From: an archaeon
GTDB lineage: Archaea; Thermoproteota; Nitrososphaeria; Nitrososphaerales; UBA183
Reading direction: 5' to 3'
DNA length: 64,000 bases
Assembly (NCBI GenBank): GCA_021828185.1
Contig: JAKASI010000002.1
Location: forward strand, 248,001-312,000
This document shows, piece by piece, positions 22,931-30,910 of this stretch. The notes beneath the pieces were generated by a model. That model saw nothing but the letters and a program-made list of their open reading frames with translations, was not told the origin of the DNA and made no database searches. Both the position numbers and the translations under genes were made by a program. The first letter of the stretch is position 1; the number at the start of each line of letters is the position of its first letter.

Positions 22931-23582
22931 TGTAGTGGAATCCGGGCTCGTCAGTCCGCTTCACGTAGGTGGTCTCGGTTATCTTGTCGTAGCTGTACCT
23001 CAGGAACCCCGAAGGCTCCTCGTCCACCTGCGTGTAGAAGAAGATCGACGCCTCCTCGTAGTCGTCGATGCGGGCGAACGTCCCCACTATCCACCCCATC
23101 TCGTTCTTGAAGGCGAAGAGGGGGAGGGGAGGCTCCTCGAAGAGGGTCTTGTAGGCGCCCACCTTCACCAGGCTCGGGATGTTCTCGACTTGGATCGACA
23201 TGAACCTGTCCGGGAAGGTCTCCTTCGGGTCCAGCGTTGAAGGCATCTTCTGTACCCTGATCACCGGAGCGTACAGGTACGAAGCGTTGCTGGCCGAGCT
23301 GACCAGCTGGACCTCCTCTCCTTCTCCGGTGATCCTGTACGCCAGGAACTCGTCCACCTTCCCGTTGTCGAAATAATAGAATACGGGGGTCCCCATGAAG
23401 AGGTCCGCCTGGGCGGCGATCCTCGTCCCCTTGCCGTGCTTGAACGCGAACAGAGGGAACGGCGCCCGCTCCAGCGCGCAGGAGAGCCTGCCGAGGTCGA
23501 GGAGGCTGTCAAGACCGACATAACATGCGCCACCAATCTTCGGCTCTTCCTTCTTCGGCAACCAATGGCGGGCAGCCTGCAT
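22884..23582 (-). CDS. protein of unknown function with two related halves
   Basis: The 232-residue protein contains an apparent internal repeat: RAPFPLFAFKHGKGTRIAAQ with FYYFDNGKVDEFLAYR in the first half, and EPPLPLFAFKNEMGWIVGTF with FFYTQVDEEPSGFLRYSY in the second. Each half looks like a beta-rich unit. No family, signal peptide or membrane segment is recognised. Aromatic pairs and charged loops suggest a soluble binding protein. It converges with the Nudix gene, with a 47-nt overlap at their ends. Confidence 0.65.
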   Translation of the reverse strand: MQAARHWLPKKEEPKIGGACYVGLDSLLDLGRLSCALERAPFPLFAFKHGKGTRIAAQADLFMGTPVFYYFDNGKVDEFLAYRITGEGEEVQLVSSASNASYLYAPVIRVQKMPSTLDPKETFPDRFMSIQVENIPSLVKVGAYKTLFEEPPLPLFAFKNEMGWIVGTFARIDDYEEASIFFYTQVDEEPSGFLRYSYDKITETTYVKRTDEPGFHYIKVVKLAAPHPLVQF

Positions 23583-23639
23583 GCTGGTTATAAGTCTGAG
23601 CAGACTCGGGCCGGCCCGCTTGCCCCGGAGGCGAAGCGA

Positions 23640-24032
23640 GTGAGCGAGTGGCGGAGGGAGACCGGCGCCGACCTCGACGACGCAGGCCGCAGGATCGAAT
23701 CGGCCCTGAAGGGGATCGAGGGAGAGCCGACCGAAGCCCAGATGAAGTCCATCTGGATGGCCTACCTCGAAGTGGAGAAGAGCGTCGCGTTCATCAAGTT
23801 CGACCTCGAAGAGGAGAACCCCGGGAGGTTCATCCGGCTCCGCAGCTACGCAGTCCCCGACGAAAGGCAGGCTCTCCAGTTCGCCCTGAAGAACCTCAAG
23901 AAGGGGGCTGACAACTTCTCGCTGGGGGACTTCCGTCAGGCCCTGAAGGACCTGCGGGAGTCAAGGAACTACCTCAGGGCGCTGCTCCGTGAAAAGAGGC
24001 TGAAACGGGCAAGAAGGGCCCGGACCGGCTAG
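23640..24032 (+). CDS. 130-residue helical protein of unknown function
   Basis: From GTG 23640 (VSEWRRETGADLDDAGRRIE) the protein is almost wholly helical and charged, with segments such as WMAYLEVEKSVAFIKFDLEE, ALKNLKKGADNFSLGDFRQA and a very basic tail (REKRLKRARRARTG). It could bind nucleic acid through the tail. A TATA-like GGTTATAAG lies about 50 nt upstream. The gene ends exactly where the convergent eL22-like gene ends. Confidence 0.6.
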   Translation: MSEWRRETGADLDDAGRRIESALKGIEGEPTEAQMKSIWMAYLEVEKSVAFIKFDLEEENPGRFIRLRSYAVPDERQALQFALKNLKKGADNFSLGDFRQALKDLRESRNYLRALLREKRLKRARRARTG

Positions 24033-24473
24033 CTACTCTTCAGGCTTCTTCTTCTTGGCCCTGGGCTTCTTTGCCGCTGCCTTCTTCGGCTTCGCCTTCG
24101 GCTCCTCGGCCTTCGCTTCTTCTTGCGCGGGGGTCTCGGCCTCAGGCTCTTCAGGCGCCGCCTCCTCAGGGGTCTCCTCCGGCTTCAGGGCCGGTGCCTT
24201 CTTCTCCTTCTCTTCCTCCTCGCCGACCTCGATCTCCTGTATGGTGAGCTCCTTGCCGGCGACGAAGATCCTATACTTCTTCCTGACCCCGTTCATGTAG
24301 AGGAACCTCTTGATGTAGGTCTTCACCTGGCGCGGCTTCACCCCTGCCCTCAGACTCGCGTCTTCGATCTCGATGGAGTCCCCGGAGAGGGCCGGTTTGG
24401 TCCCCACCCTCGGCTCGAGGAACGACACCAGCTCGTCCCCCTTGTCCTTGAACGTCCCGAGGGCTACCTTCAA
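24033..24473 (-). CDS. ribosomal protein eL22 (L22e)-like with long charged tail
   Basis: Residues 1-83 of this 146-residue protein resemble eukaryotic L22e: VSFLEPRVGTK matches the FEQFLQERIKV segment, SIEIEDAS the VVTIERSK strand, and VKPRQVKTYIKRFLYMNGVR then KKYRIFVAGKELTIQEIEV match RYLKYLTKKYLKKNNLR and LRVVANSKESYELRYFQI. L22e is a large-subunit protein of eukaryotes, also reported in some Asgard archaea. The rest is an acidic-Pro stretch followed by a Lys/Ala-rich tail (KPKKAAAKKPRAKKKK), similar to the tails of the eL13-like protein at 2969-3559. The match was made by eye and needs a profile search. Confidence 0.6.
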   Translation of the reverse strand: MKVALGTFKDKGDELVSFLEPRVGTKPALSGDSIEIEDASLRAGVKPRQVKTYIKRFLYMNGVRKKYRIFVAGKELTIQEIEVGEEEEKEKKAPALKPEETPEEAAPEEPEAETPAQEEAKAEEPKAKPKKAAAKKPRAKKKKPEE

Positions 24474-24516
24474 CTTGGCAGTCCCCGTCTGCGCAATCCG
24501 TTATAATTCTTTACAG

Positions 24517-25299
24517 TCACTTCCCGTGTCTCCGCTTCCGCTTCTGATACATCCTTATGGCCCGGAGCAGGTCGATGAGCCTGAACGCCGGCCAGAAGAC
24601 GTCCACGAAGACCAGCTCCGAGTAAGCCCCCTGCCAGAGCAGGAATCCGCTCATCCTCTCCTCCCCGGAGGTCCTGATGATCAGGTCCGGTTCCTGGTTC
24701 GGGAGGTATGACGTGTACAGCCTCTTCGAAACCGTCTCCTCGGTGATGGAGTCCGGGTCCAGCCTCCCGGTCTTCACGTCCATGGCCACCGACTTCACGA
24801 CGTCGGTGATCTCGGCCCTCCCGCCATAGGCGACTGCGATGTTCAGATAGTGCTCGCGGTGGTCTGCGGTCTTCTTCTCGATGGCGTCCAGGAGCCCGAC
24901 GATCGAGTCCGGGAGGAGGTCGAGGTGGCCGATGGCCCTCACGTTCACCCTGTACTTCGTTATCCTCTCGTCGTCGAGGAGCCTTTCGAGCCTGGCCTCG
25001 ATCAGCTTGAAGAGTTCCTTGAGCTCGTCCGTCGACCTGTCGAGGTTCTCGGTCGAGAGGACGTAGAGGGTGACGGTCTTGATCCCCAGCTCGTGGCACC
25101 AGTCGAGGAGCTCCTCGGCTCTGTTGGCCCCCTCTTCGTGCCCCTTCCCCCTGATGACCCCCTGGTCCTGGGCCCAGCGCCTGTTCCCGTCCAGGATGAT
25201 CCCTATGTGGCTCGGGATCCCGTCTCCTTCAACCTGGGCCTTGAGCCTCCCTTCGTAGACCCTGTATGCCCCCAGGTATCTCAGCACTGACTCGAGCAT
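24517..25299 (-). CDS. uppS: cis-prenyltransferase (polyprenyl diphosphate synthase)
   Basis: The 260-residue protein builds long-chain cis-polyprenyl diphosphate, the lipid carrier for glycosylation in archaea. It has the diagnostic HIGIILDGNRRWAQDQG with the catalytic Asp (about 31-47), LSTENLDRS, the NIAVAYGGRAEI strand, and the C-terminal RTSGEERMSGFLLWQGAYSE that binds the diphosphate. It is downstream of the DUF373 gene on the same strand, with a gap of only 3 nt, so they are probably co-transcribed. Confidence 0.93.
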   Translation of the reverse strand: MLESVLRYLGAYRVYEGRLKAQVEGDGIPSHIGIILDGNRRWAQDQGVIRGKGHEEGANRAEELLDWCHELGIKTVTLYVLSTENLDRSTDELKELFKLIEARLERLLDDERITKYRVNVRAIGHLDLLPDSIVGLLDAIEKKTADHREHYLNIAVAYGGRAEITDVVKSVAMDVKTGRLDPDSITEETVSKRLYTSYLPNQEPDLIIRTSGEERMSGFLLWQGAYSELVFVDVFWPAFRLIDLLRAIRMYQKRKRRHGK

Positions 25300-25302
25300 G
25301 GG

Positions 25303-26421
25303 TTACTCGTTTTCGGTCGGGACCTTCGAGCGGACCCGAGGGTAGATTGTGATGGTGAGGACGAATATGGCGGCCAGCCCGAGCAGGATGTAAGAGATGA
25401 GGAAGAGGGTGGCTTCGGAGGTCCCGTGGACCAAGAAGTTGGAGAAGGTGCGGACCGGGAAGTAGAGGATCGCGAGGATCACCAGGGCGTAGGCGTCCCT
25501 CCGCCACCTTATGCTGCTCCTGGCCGCGTGAGAGAGCAGCGCTCCGAAGGAGTAGATCGCGAACCCGATCCACACAAGGTTCAGGGCCCCGCCGAGGAAG
25601 TCGCCCACGAGTATCCCTCCGTACACGAGGACCTGCGAGGGGTCGGCGATGACGCTCGGCCAGGGAGGGGAGCTCGTCATGGCCACGTACCCGGTGTCGA
25701 TCCCGGCTATGACCACCAGGACCGCCCCTATCATCGAGATGAACCTGATGTACCCCGTGGGGCCCCTCTGGAGCAGTCCGGCAACGGTCCGGTCGACGTT
25801 GAACCCTCTCACGAGGAAGGCCCCTCCGATTATGAGGAGGGTCGCGAGCCCCGCCTCGGCCACCCTCCCGGCCACGGTCAGAATCCCTGCCAGTATCAGT
25901 ATCAGTCCGGGGACGCCGAGGGCGTATTTGGAATAGTGTGGGTCGAAGATGAGCATCCTCAGGTACCTCCCGAGCACCTCATAGGTCTCCTCGACGCTTT
26001 CGCTGTGCTTGACGGCGACCCTCTGGACCGACACTATCGGCCTGAGGCTCTGGATTATCGGTATCACCTGCTCGTCCTCCCCGCCGTCGGAGACAAGAAC
26101 GACCCCAGAGAATTGGGCTCCGGCCAGGACGCTCGCGATCTGCTTCCCAAGCCGCCTGTCGGCCTCGAACCCCCTGTTGACGTCCCCGCAGACGACGGCC
26201 ACTTCGCAGGGGGTTTTCGCCTTCACGAGCTCGTCGTACTTCCTGACAGCCGCGAAGATGGCGTTGGCGTCCGCCTCCTCAGGGTCCGAGAGGGCCAGCT
26301 TGGTCGCGGCCGCCACAGCGGAATCTCTCCCGACCACAGGGGTCTGGACCTTCGCCTTGACTCCAAGGTCGTTGTCCCTGTCTACACAGAGGACAAGGTA
26401 CCTATCTCCGTCCTCGGACAT
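25303..26421 (-). CDS. DUF373-family membrane protein
   Basis: The 372-residue protein matches the archaeal DUF373 family: an N-terminal soluble domain opening YLVLCVDRDNDLG with DAVAAATKLALSDPEEADANA-like elements and VAVVCGDVNRGFEADRRLGK, followed by about six membrane helices from residue 165 to the end. The family is widespread in archaea, with no known function. Its stop lies 3 nt before the start of uppS on the same strand. A role in lipid or cell-envelope biology is a guess from the neighbour. Confidence 0.85.
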   Translation of the reverse strand: MSEDGDRYLVLCVDRDNDLGVKAKVQTPVVGRDSAVAAATKLALSDPEEADANAIFAAVRKYDELVKAKTPCEVAVVCGDVNRGFEADRRLGKQIASVLAGAQFSGVVLVSDGGEDEQVIPIIQSLRPIVSVQRVAVKHSESVEETYEVLGRYLRMLIFDPHYSKYALGVPGLILILAGILTVAGRVAEAGLATLLIIGGAFLVRGFNVDRTVAGLLQRGPTGYIRFISMIGAVLVVIAGIDTGYVAMTSSPPWPSVIADPSQVLVYGGILVGDFLGGALNLVWIGFAIYSFGALLSHAARSSIRWRRDAYALVILAILYFPVRTFSNFLVHGTSEATLFLISYILLGLAAIFVLTITIYPRVRSKVPTENE

Positions 26422-26527
26422 CTCGCCCCGATTCGAGACCTCGGCCGTTCATACTTAAGCCTAGGCCGACGAACGAAACGCGAAGCCGGGGGATACGCTT
26501 AAGGGGAGTCCGCCCCCCTCCGCGGCG

Positions 26528-28210
26528 TTGCAGCAGCTGGAGGGGCGTCCGTGGCTGAACGTCCAGCTGGACGGGAGGTACTCTACACCTCCCCCCGACA
26601 AGAGGCCCCTCTACTCCCTCCTCACCGACTCTGCGAAGAAGCACCCTGACAACGTCTGCCTGCACTACCAGGGGAGGAATTTCACCTACGCCCAGGTCGA
26701 CGAGCTCTCGTCAAGGTTCGCTTCAGCCCTGGCGTCGCTCGGGCTGAAGCGCGGGGACAGGGTGGCCATATTCCTCCCCAACACTCCGCAGCTGGTCTTC
26801 GCGTACTTCGGGGTGCTCAAGGCCGGCGGGATCCTGGTCATGTGCAACCCCGTCTACAAGGAGAGGGAGCTGGAGTACCAGGTCAGGGACTCCGGGGCGG
26901 AGATCATAGTCGCTTCCAGGACGGTGGCCAAGGGCCTCGACCTCTACAAGAGCCTCGAGGGGTGCAGGGGGAAGCTCTCGCTCAGGCACGTCATAACTAC
27001 GAGCCTTACGGACTACCTCCCCCCACTGAAGAAGCGCCTGGCCGGGCTCGCGGGGATAAAGGACGTTGCCAGGCCGGACACCCTGGACTTCGTCAGACTC
27101 GTCCAGTCAAACGCGCCGATCGCCGAGTACCCGGCCGTCGACCCTGTCAACGACGTGGCGCTGCTCCAGTATACCGGGGGGACGACCGGGGTGGCCAAGG
27201 GGGCGATGCTGACCCACTACAACCTCGTTTCCAACGCGGTCTACGGCGTGGTTCTCTTCCCTGTGACGGAGAAGGACGTCTCGCTCAGCGTCCTGCCGCT
27301 CTTCCACATCTACGGGATGACCGTCACCATGAACATGCCGATCGCGGTGGGCGCCACCGTGGTGCTGCTCCCGAGCTTCCATGTCGACGAGGTGATGAAG
27401 ACGATTCAGAGGATGAAGGTCACGCTCTTCTCCGGAGCTCCTGCGATGTACATCGCCATCAACAGCAAGCCGAACGCCGGCAACTTCAACCTCCGCTCGG
27501 TCCGCGCGTGCATGTCCGGGGGTTCGGCTCTCCCCCCCGCCGTCAGGAAGAAGTTCATGAGCCTCACTGGAGGGAACCTGGTCGAGGGGTACGGTCTCTC
27601 CGAGACGAGCCCGGTCACCCACGTGAACCCGCTCACGAACGGGGTCGTCAAGGACGGGTCCATCGGGCCTCCGTTCAGCGAAACCGACGCCAGGATCGTG
27701 GACCTCGACGACAGCGGCAAGGTCCTCAAGATGGGCGAGGTCGGAGAGCTGGAAGTCAAGGGGCCCCAGGTCATGAAAGGGTACTGGGGGCACGACGAGG
27801 AAACGAGTGAAGCGCTCCGGGACGGCTGGTTCCTGACTGGGGACATCGCCAAGATGGACGAGGACGGGTACTTCTACATCGTAGACAGGAAGAAGGACAT
27901 GATAAACGTCGGGGGGTTCAAGGTGTACCCGAGAGAGGTGGAAGATGTCCTCTTCGAGCACCCGGACGTCAGAGAGGCCGGGGTCATCGGCATCCCAGAC
28001 GAGTTCAGCGGGGAGGTGGTGAAGGCTTTCGTGGTCCTCAAGGACCCTACGAAGAAGGTCTCCGAGGAGGAGGTCATCGACTTCTGCCAGAAGCGCCTGG
28101 CGAAGTTCAAGGCGCCCAAGAAGGTCGAGTTCGTGCTGGAGCTGCCGAAGACCCTGATAGGGAAGGTGTTGCGCAGGAAGCTGCGCGAGCTCACGCCTCG
28201 ACAATCATAG
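26528..28210 (+). CDS. long-chain acyl-CoA synthetase (FadD-like)
   Basis: The 560-residue AMP-forming ligase activates a fatty acid to its CoA thioester. Motifs in order: YTGGTTGVAKGAMLTHYN (P-loop-like), GYGLSETSPVTH, GDIAKMDEDGYFYIVDRKKD with the hinge, GGFKVYPREVED, and the final lysine region GKVLRRKLRE. Length and motif set match long-chain FACL enzymes. It starts with TTG at 26528. It converges with the thiolase gene (20-nt overlap), and the surrounding block holds acyl-CoA dehydrogenase and ETF genes, so a role in beta-oxidation is likely. Confidence 0.9.
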   Translation: MQQLEGRPWLNVQLDGRYSTPPPDKRPLYSLLTDSAKKHPDNVCLHYQGRNFTYAQVDELSSRFASALASLGLKRGDRVAIFLPNTPQLVFAYFGVLKAGGILVMCNPVYKERELEYQVRDSGAEIIVASRTVAKGLDLYKSLEGCRGKLSLRHVITTSLTDYLPPLKKRLAGLAGIKDVARPDTLDFVRLVQSNAPIAEYPAVDPVNDVALLQYTGGTTGVAKGAMLTHYNLVSNAVYGVVLFPVTEKDVSLSVLPLFHIYGMTVTMNMPIAVGATVVLLPSFHVDEVMKTIQRMKVTLFSGAPAMYIAINSKPNAGNFNLRSVRACMSGGSALPPAVRKKFMSLTGGNLVEGYGLSETSPVTHVNPLTNGVVKDGSIGPPFSETDARIVDLDDSGKVLKMGEVGELEVKGPQVMKGYWGHDEETSEALRDGWFLTGDIAKMDEDGYFYIVDRKKDMINVGGFKVYPREVEDVLFEHPDVREAGVIGIPDEFSGEVVKAFVVLKDPTKKVSEEEVIDFCQKRLAKFKAPKKVEFVLELPKTLIGKVLRRKLRELTPRQS

Positions 28211-29366
28211 AGACGGCGTTCCCGCCCCCGAGGCAGAGCGTGGCAAGACCGGTCTTCTTGCCGGTCCTCCTGAGCCCATAGACGAGTGTCGTCAGGACCC
28301 TGGCTCCGCTGCACCCTATGGGATGGCCGAGCGCGACCGCGCCCCCGCTGACGTTGAACCTCGACGGGTCCACGCGGAGGGCCCTCTGCACTGCGATGGA
28401 GGCGGTGGAGTAGGCCTCGTTGTGCTCGAACAGGTCGATGTCGCCGACGGTCATCTTGGCCTTGGCCAGGAGCGCCCTGGTCGTCGGGATCGGCGCCTCC
28501 ATCACCCGCGAAGGCTCGAGCCCCCCGGTCCCATAGGCGACAATCTTCGCCAGGGGCCTGACCCCCAGCGCGTCCGCGGCCTCCTCGGAGGCCACCACCA
28601 CGGCCGAGGCGCCGTCGCTGAGCTGCGACGAGTTCCCGGCTGTGAGAACCCCGCCGGGCTTGAAGACCGGTTTGAGCTTCCCCAGCTTCTCCATGGTCGT
28701 GTCGGCCCTGGGTCCTTCGTCCTTCTCGAACTGGACGAGCTCCCCCTCCTTCTGGATCTTCACCTTGACTATCTCGTCGGCGAAGTCCCCCGCCGCCGAT
28801 GCCTTCGCCGCCCTGAGATGGCTCGACATGGCGAACTCGTCTGCCTCCTTCCGTCCGATGCCGAACTTCTTCGCGATGAGCTCGCCTGTTATCCCCATGT
28901 GGTAGTTGTGATAGGCGTCCCAGAGGCCGTCGGCTATCATGGCGTCGAGGAGCCTGGCGTCCCCGAACTTCGTCCCCCACCTGACCCCCTTCGCGAGATA
29001 GGGGGCGTTGCTCATGCTCTCCATCCCCCCGGCGACCACGACCTCGTTGTCTCCCGCTTTGACGGACTGGGCCGCGAGCATCACCGCCTTCAGGCCGGAG
29101 CCGCACACCTTGTTCACTGTGAAAGACCCGACCCCGAAGGGGACCCCGGCGTGGATGGCAGCCTGCCTCGCAGGATTCTGTCCGAGCCCCGCGGACACGA
29201 CGTTCCCCATGACCACTTCGTCGACGTCGTTGGGCCGGACCTTGGCCCTCCGGAGCGCCTCCTCGATCACGAGCGCCCCCAGCTGGGGCGCAGAGACCCC
29301 GACCAGCGCCCTCCCGAACTTCCCGATGGGGGTCCTGCAGGCTGAAACGATTACGGGGTGCTGCAC
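28191..29366 (-). CDS. acetyl-CoA acetyltransferase (thiolase)
   Basis: The thiolase has the full catalytic set: nucleophilic Cys in VNKVCGSGLKAV, His in ALGHPIGCSGARVL, and the second Cys in TLCLGGGNAVSM near the end. It condenses two acetyl-CoA or cleaves 3-ketoacyl-CoA; with the adjacent acyl-CoA ligase the cleavage direction is likely. A TTG at 29384 would give 397 residues. I prefer the GTG at 29366 (VQHPVIVSACRTPIGKFG), because a TATA-like TTTAAAAT lies about 25 nt upstream, fitting a leaderless transcript, and thiolases usually begin with this strand. Confidence 0.92.
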   Translation of the reverse strand: MQHPVIVSACRTPIGKFGRALVGVSAPQLGALVIEEALRRAKVRPNDVDEVVMGNVVSAGLGQNPARQAAIHAGVPFGVGSFTVNKVCGSGLKAVMLAAQSVKAGDNEVVVAGGMESMSNAPYLAKGVRWGTKFGDARLLDAMIADGLWDAYHNYHMGITGELIAKKFGIGRKEADEFAMSSHLRAAKASAAGDFADEIVKVKIQKEGELVQFEKDEGPRADTTMEKLGKLKPVFKPGGVLTAGNSSQLSDGASAVVVASEEAADALGVRPLAKIVAYGTGGLEPSRVMEAPIPTTRALLAKAKMTVGDIDLFEHNEAYSTASIAVQRALRVDPSRFNVSGGAVALGHPIGCSGARVLTTLVYGLRRTGKKTGLATLCLGGGNAVSMIVEA

Positions 29367-29454
29367 GGTCGCTCCCTTCGACAATCCACGATTTTAAACG
29401 GCTCGGCGGCTTTAGGCGCTTTCCCTAAATAGAATGTATCTTCGGGCCGGGCCA

Positions 29455-30363
29455 ATGAAGCCGCAAGAGAAAATCTGGATGGACGGGAAGCTGGTCCCCT
29501 GGGACGACGCGAAAATACACGTCCTGACTCACGGGCTTCACTACGGCATGGCGATCTTCGAAGGGATAAGGGCGTTCCAGACCCCGAAGGGGACCGCGAT
29601 CTTCAGGCTCGACGAGCACATCGAGCGCTTCCTGAACAGCGCCAAGATCTACAGGATGGACCTGGGCTACTCTGCCAAGGAGCTCAGGGCGGCGTGCATC
29701 GACCTCGTGCGGAACAACCCCGCGAAGGAGTGCTACATCCGGCCCATCGCCTTCACAGGCTACGGGGAGATGGGGCTCAGCCCGCTCACCAGCAAGATCT
29801 CCGTGGCCATCGGCTCCTGGGAGTGGGGGGCATACCTCGGCGACACCACAAAGAAAGGGGTCAGGGCCACCATCTCAAGCTGGACCAGGATCGACTCGCG
29901 CGCGATGCCGGTGCAGGCCAAGTGCGCTGCCAACTACGCCAATTCGGCCCTCGCCAAGATGGCTGCGATCACCGCTGGGTACGACGAAGCGATCCTCCTC
30001 AACACCCACGGGGTGGTCGCCGAAGGTCCAGGCGAGAACATCTTCAGGGTGAGGGACGGCGTCCTCAGCACCCCTCCGGCGAGCTCCGGGATCCTGAGAG
30101 GGATCACCAGGGACACGGTCATCCAGTTCGCCCGCGACAACAACATCACATTCTACCGGAACGACTGCACCAGAGAGGAGCTCTACACTTCCAACGAGGT
30201 GTTCTTCAGCGGGACCGCGGCCGGCATCGCGAAGGTGAGGGAGATTGACGGAAGGAAGATAGGATACGACGGAACCCCAGTCACCGACAAGATCGCGAAG
30301 CTCTACGACCTGACGACGCACGGGAAGGTCAAGCGGTACCTGAAGTGGCTGACTCCGGTCTAG
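29455..30363 (+). CDS. ilvE: branched-chain amino acid aminotransferase
   Basis: The fold-type IV PLP enzyme swaps the amino group between branched-chain amino acids and 2-oxoglutarate. It shows the opening KIWMDGKLVPWDDAKIHVLT, GLHYGMAIFEGIRAF, the Schiff-base lysine in PVQAKCAANYANS, EAILLN, and EGPGENIF. ATG 29455 gives 302 residues and lies about 27 nt after CCTAAATAG; ATG 29434 would add seven residues but overlaps that promoter element. Whether it serves synthesis or breakdown is open; the acyl-CoA genes around it would suit breakdown of branched-chain acids. Confidence 0.92.
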   Translation: MKPQEKIWMDGKLVPWDDAKIHVLTHGLHYGMAIFEGIRAFQTPKGTAIFRLDEHIERFLNSAKIYRMDLGYSAKELRAACIDLVRNNPAKECYIRPIAFTGYGEMGLSPLTSKISVAIGSWEWGAYLGDTTKKGVRATISSWTRIDSRAMPVQAKCAANYANSALAKMAAITAGYDEAILLNTHGVVAEGPGENIFRVRDGVLSTPPASSGILRGITRDTVIQFARDNNITFYRNDCTREELYTSNEVFFSGTAAGIAKVREIDGRKIGYDGTPVTDKIAKLYDLTTHGKVKRYLKWLTPV

Positions 30364-30378
30364 GGAGTCCCTTGCCCG

Positions 30379-30909
30379 CTACCTGCGGGGCTTCTCGGCC
30401 GGGACGAAGTGCACGTCGGAGATGAGATACCGGGGCTTCTTCCTGAACTCGGCATTCACCTTCATCCCGATGTAGATGTCCGACTCCTTGATCCCCGTCA
30501 GCCTGGACAGGAGCAGCGTGTCTACCCCTTCGAACTCCACCAGGGCGAGGTTGAACGGGGTCTCGTCCAGGAACTCCTCGCTCCCGAAGTAGCAGGTGGT
30601 CCAGGAGTGGACCCTCCCTTCGAGGGGGAGGTCGAACCACTCCGTCTCGTGGCCGCAGTTCATGCAGTGGCTCCTCGGCGTCGCGTATTTGTAGTGGCAG
30701 CTGGTGCATTCGCTCCCCAGGAGCTTCCCCCTGGCCAGGGCGAGAAAGAAGGGCGAGTCTTCGGCGTAGCTGTGGATGTACCGTATGTTGTACGGGGAGA
30801 GGATGACGAGGTCCTGGGTCCCCACCGGGTTCTTGTAGACGGCCGCCCCCCTCCTCTCCACCTCCTTCATTACGTCCCTGAACTTTCCGAACTTCTTGGG
30901 GCCCGGCAT
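30379..30909 (-). CDS. DUF35 zinc-ribbon/OB-fold acyl-CoA-associated protein
   Basis: The 176-residue protein has a rubredoxin-like zinc ribbon (CTSCHYKYATPRSHCMNCG, about 69-87) followed by an OB-fold (GRVHSWTTCYFGSEEFLDET onward), the DUF35 layout. DUF35 proteins bind acyl-CoA and form complexes with thiolases or thiolase-like aldolases. Here it directly follows the thiolase-like gene on the same strand, 1 nt apart, so the two should form one complex. An extra N-terminal stretch of about 45 residues precedes the ribbon. Confidence 0.88.
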   Translation of the reverse strand: MPGPKKFGKFRDVMKEVERRGAAVYKNPVGTQDLVILSPYNIRYIHSYAEDSPFFLALARGKLLGSECTSCHYKYATPRSHCMNCGHETEWFDLPLEGRVHSWTTCYFGSEEFLDETPFNLALVEFEGVDTLLLSRLTGIKESDIYIGMKVNAEFRKKPRYLISDVHFVPAEKPRR

Positions 30910-30910
30910 C

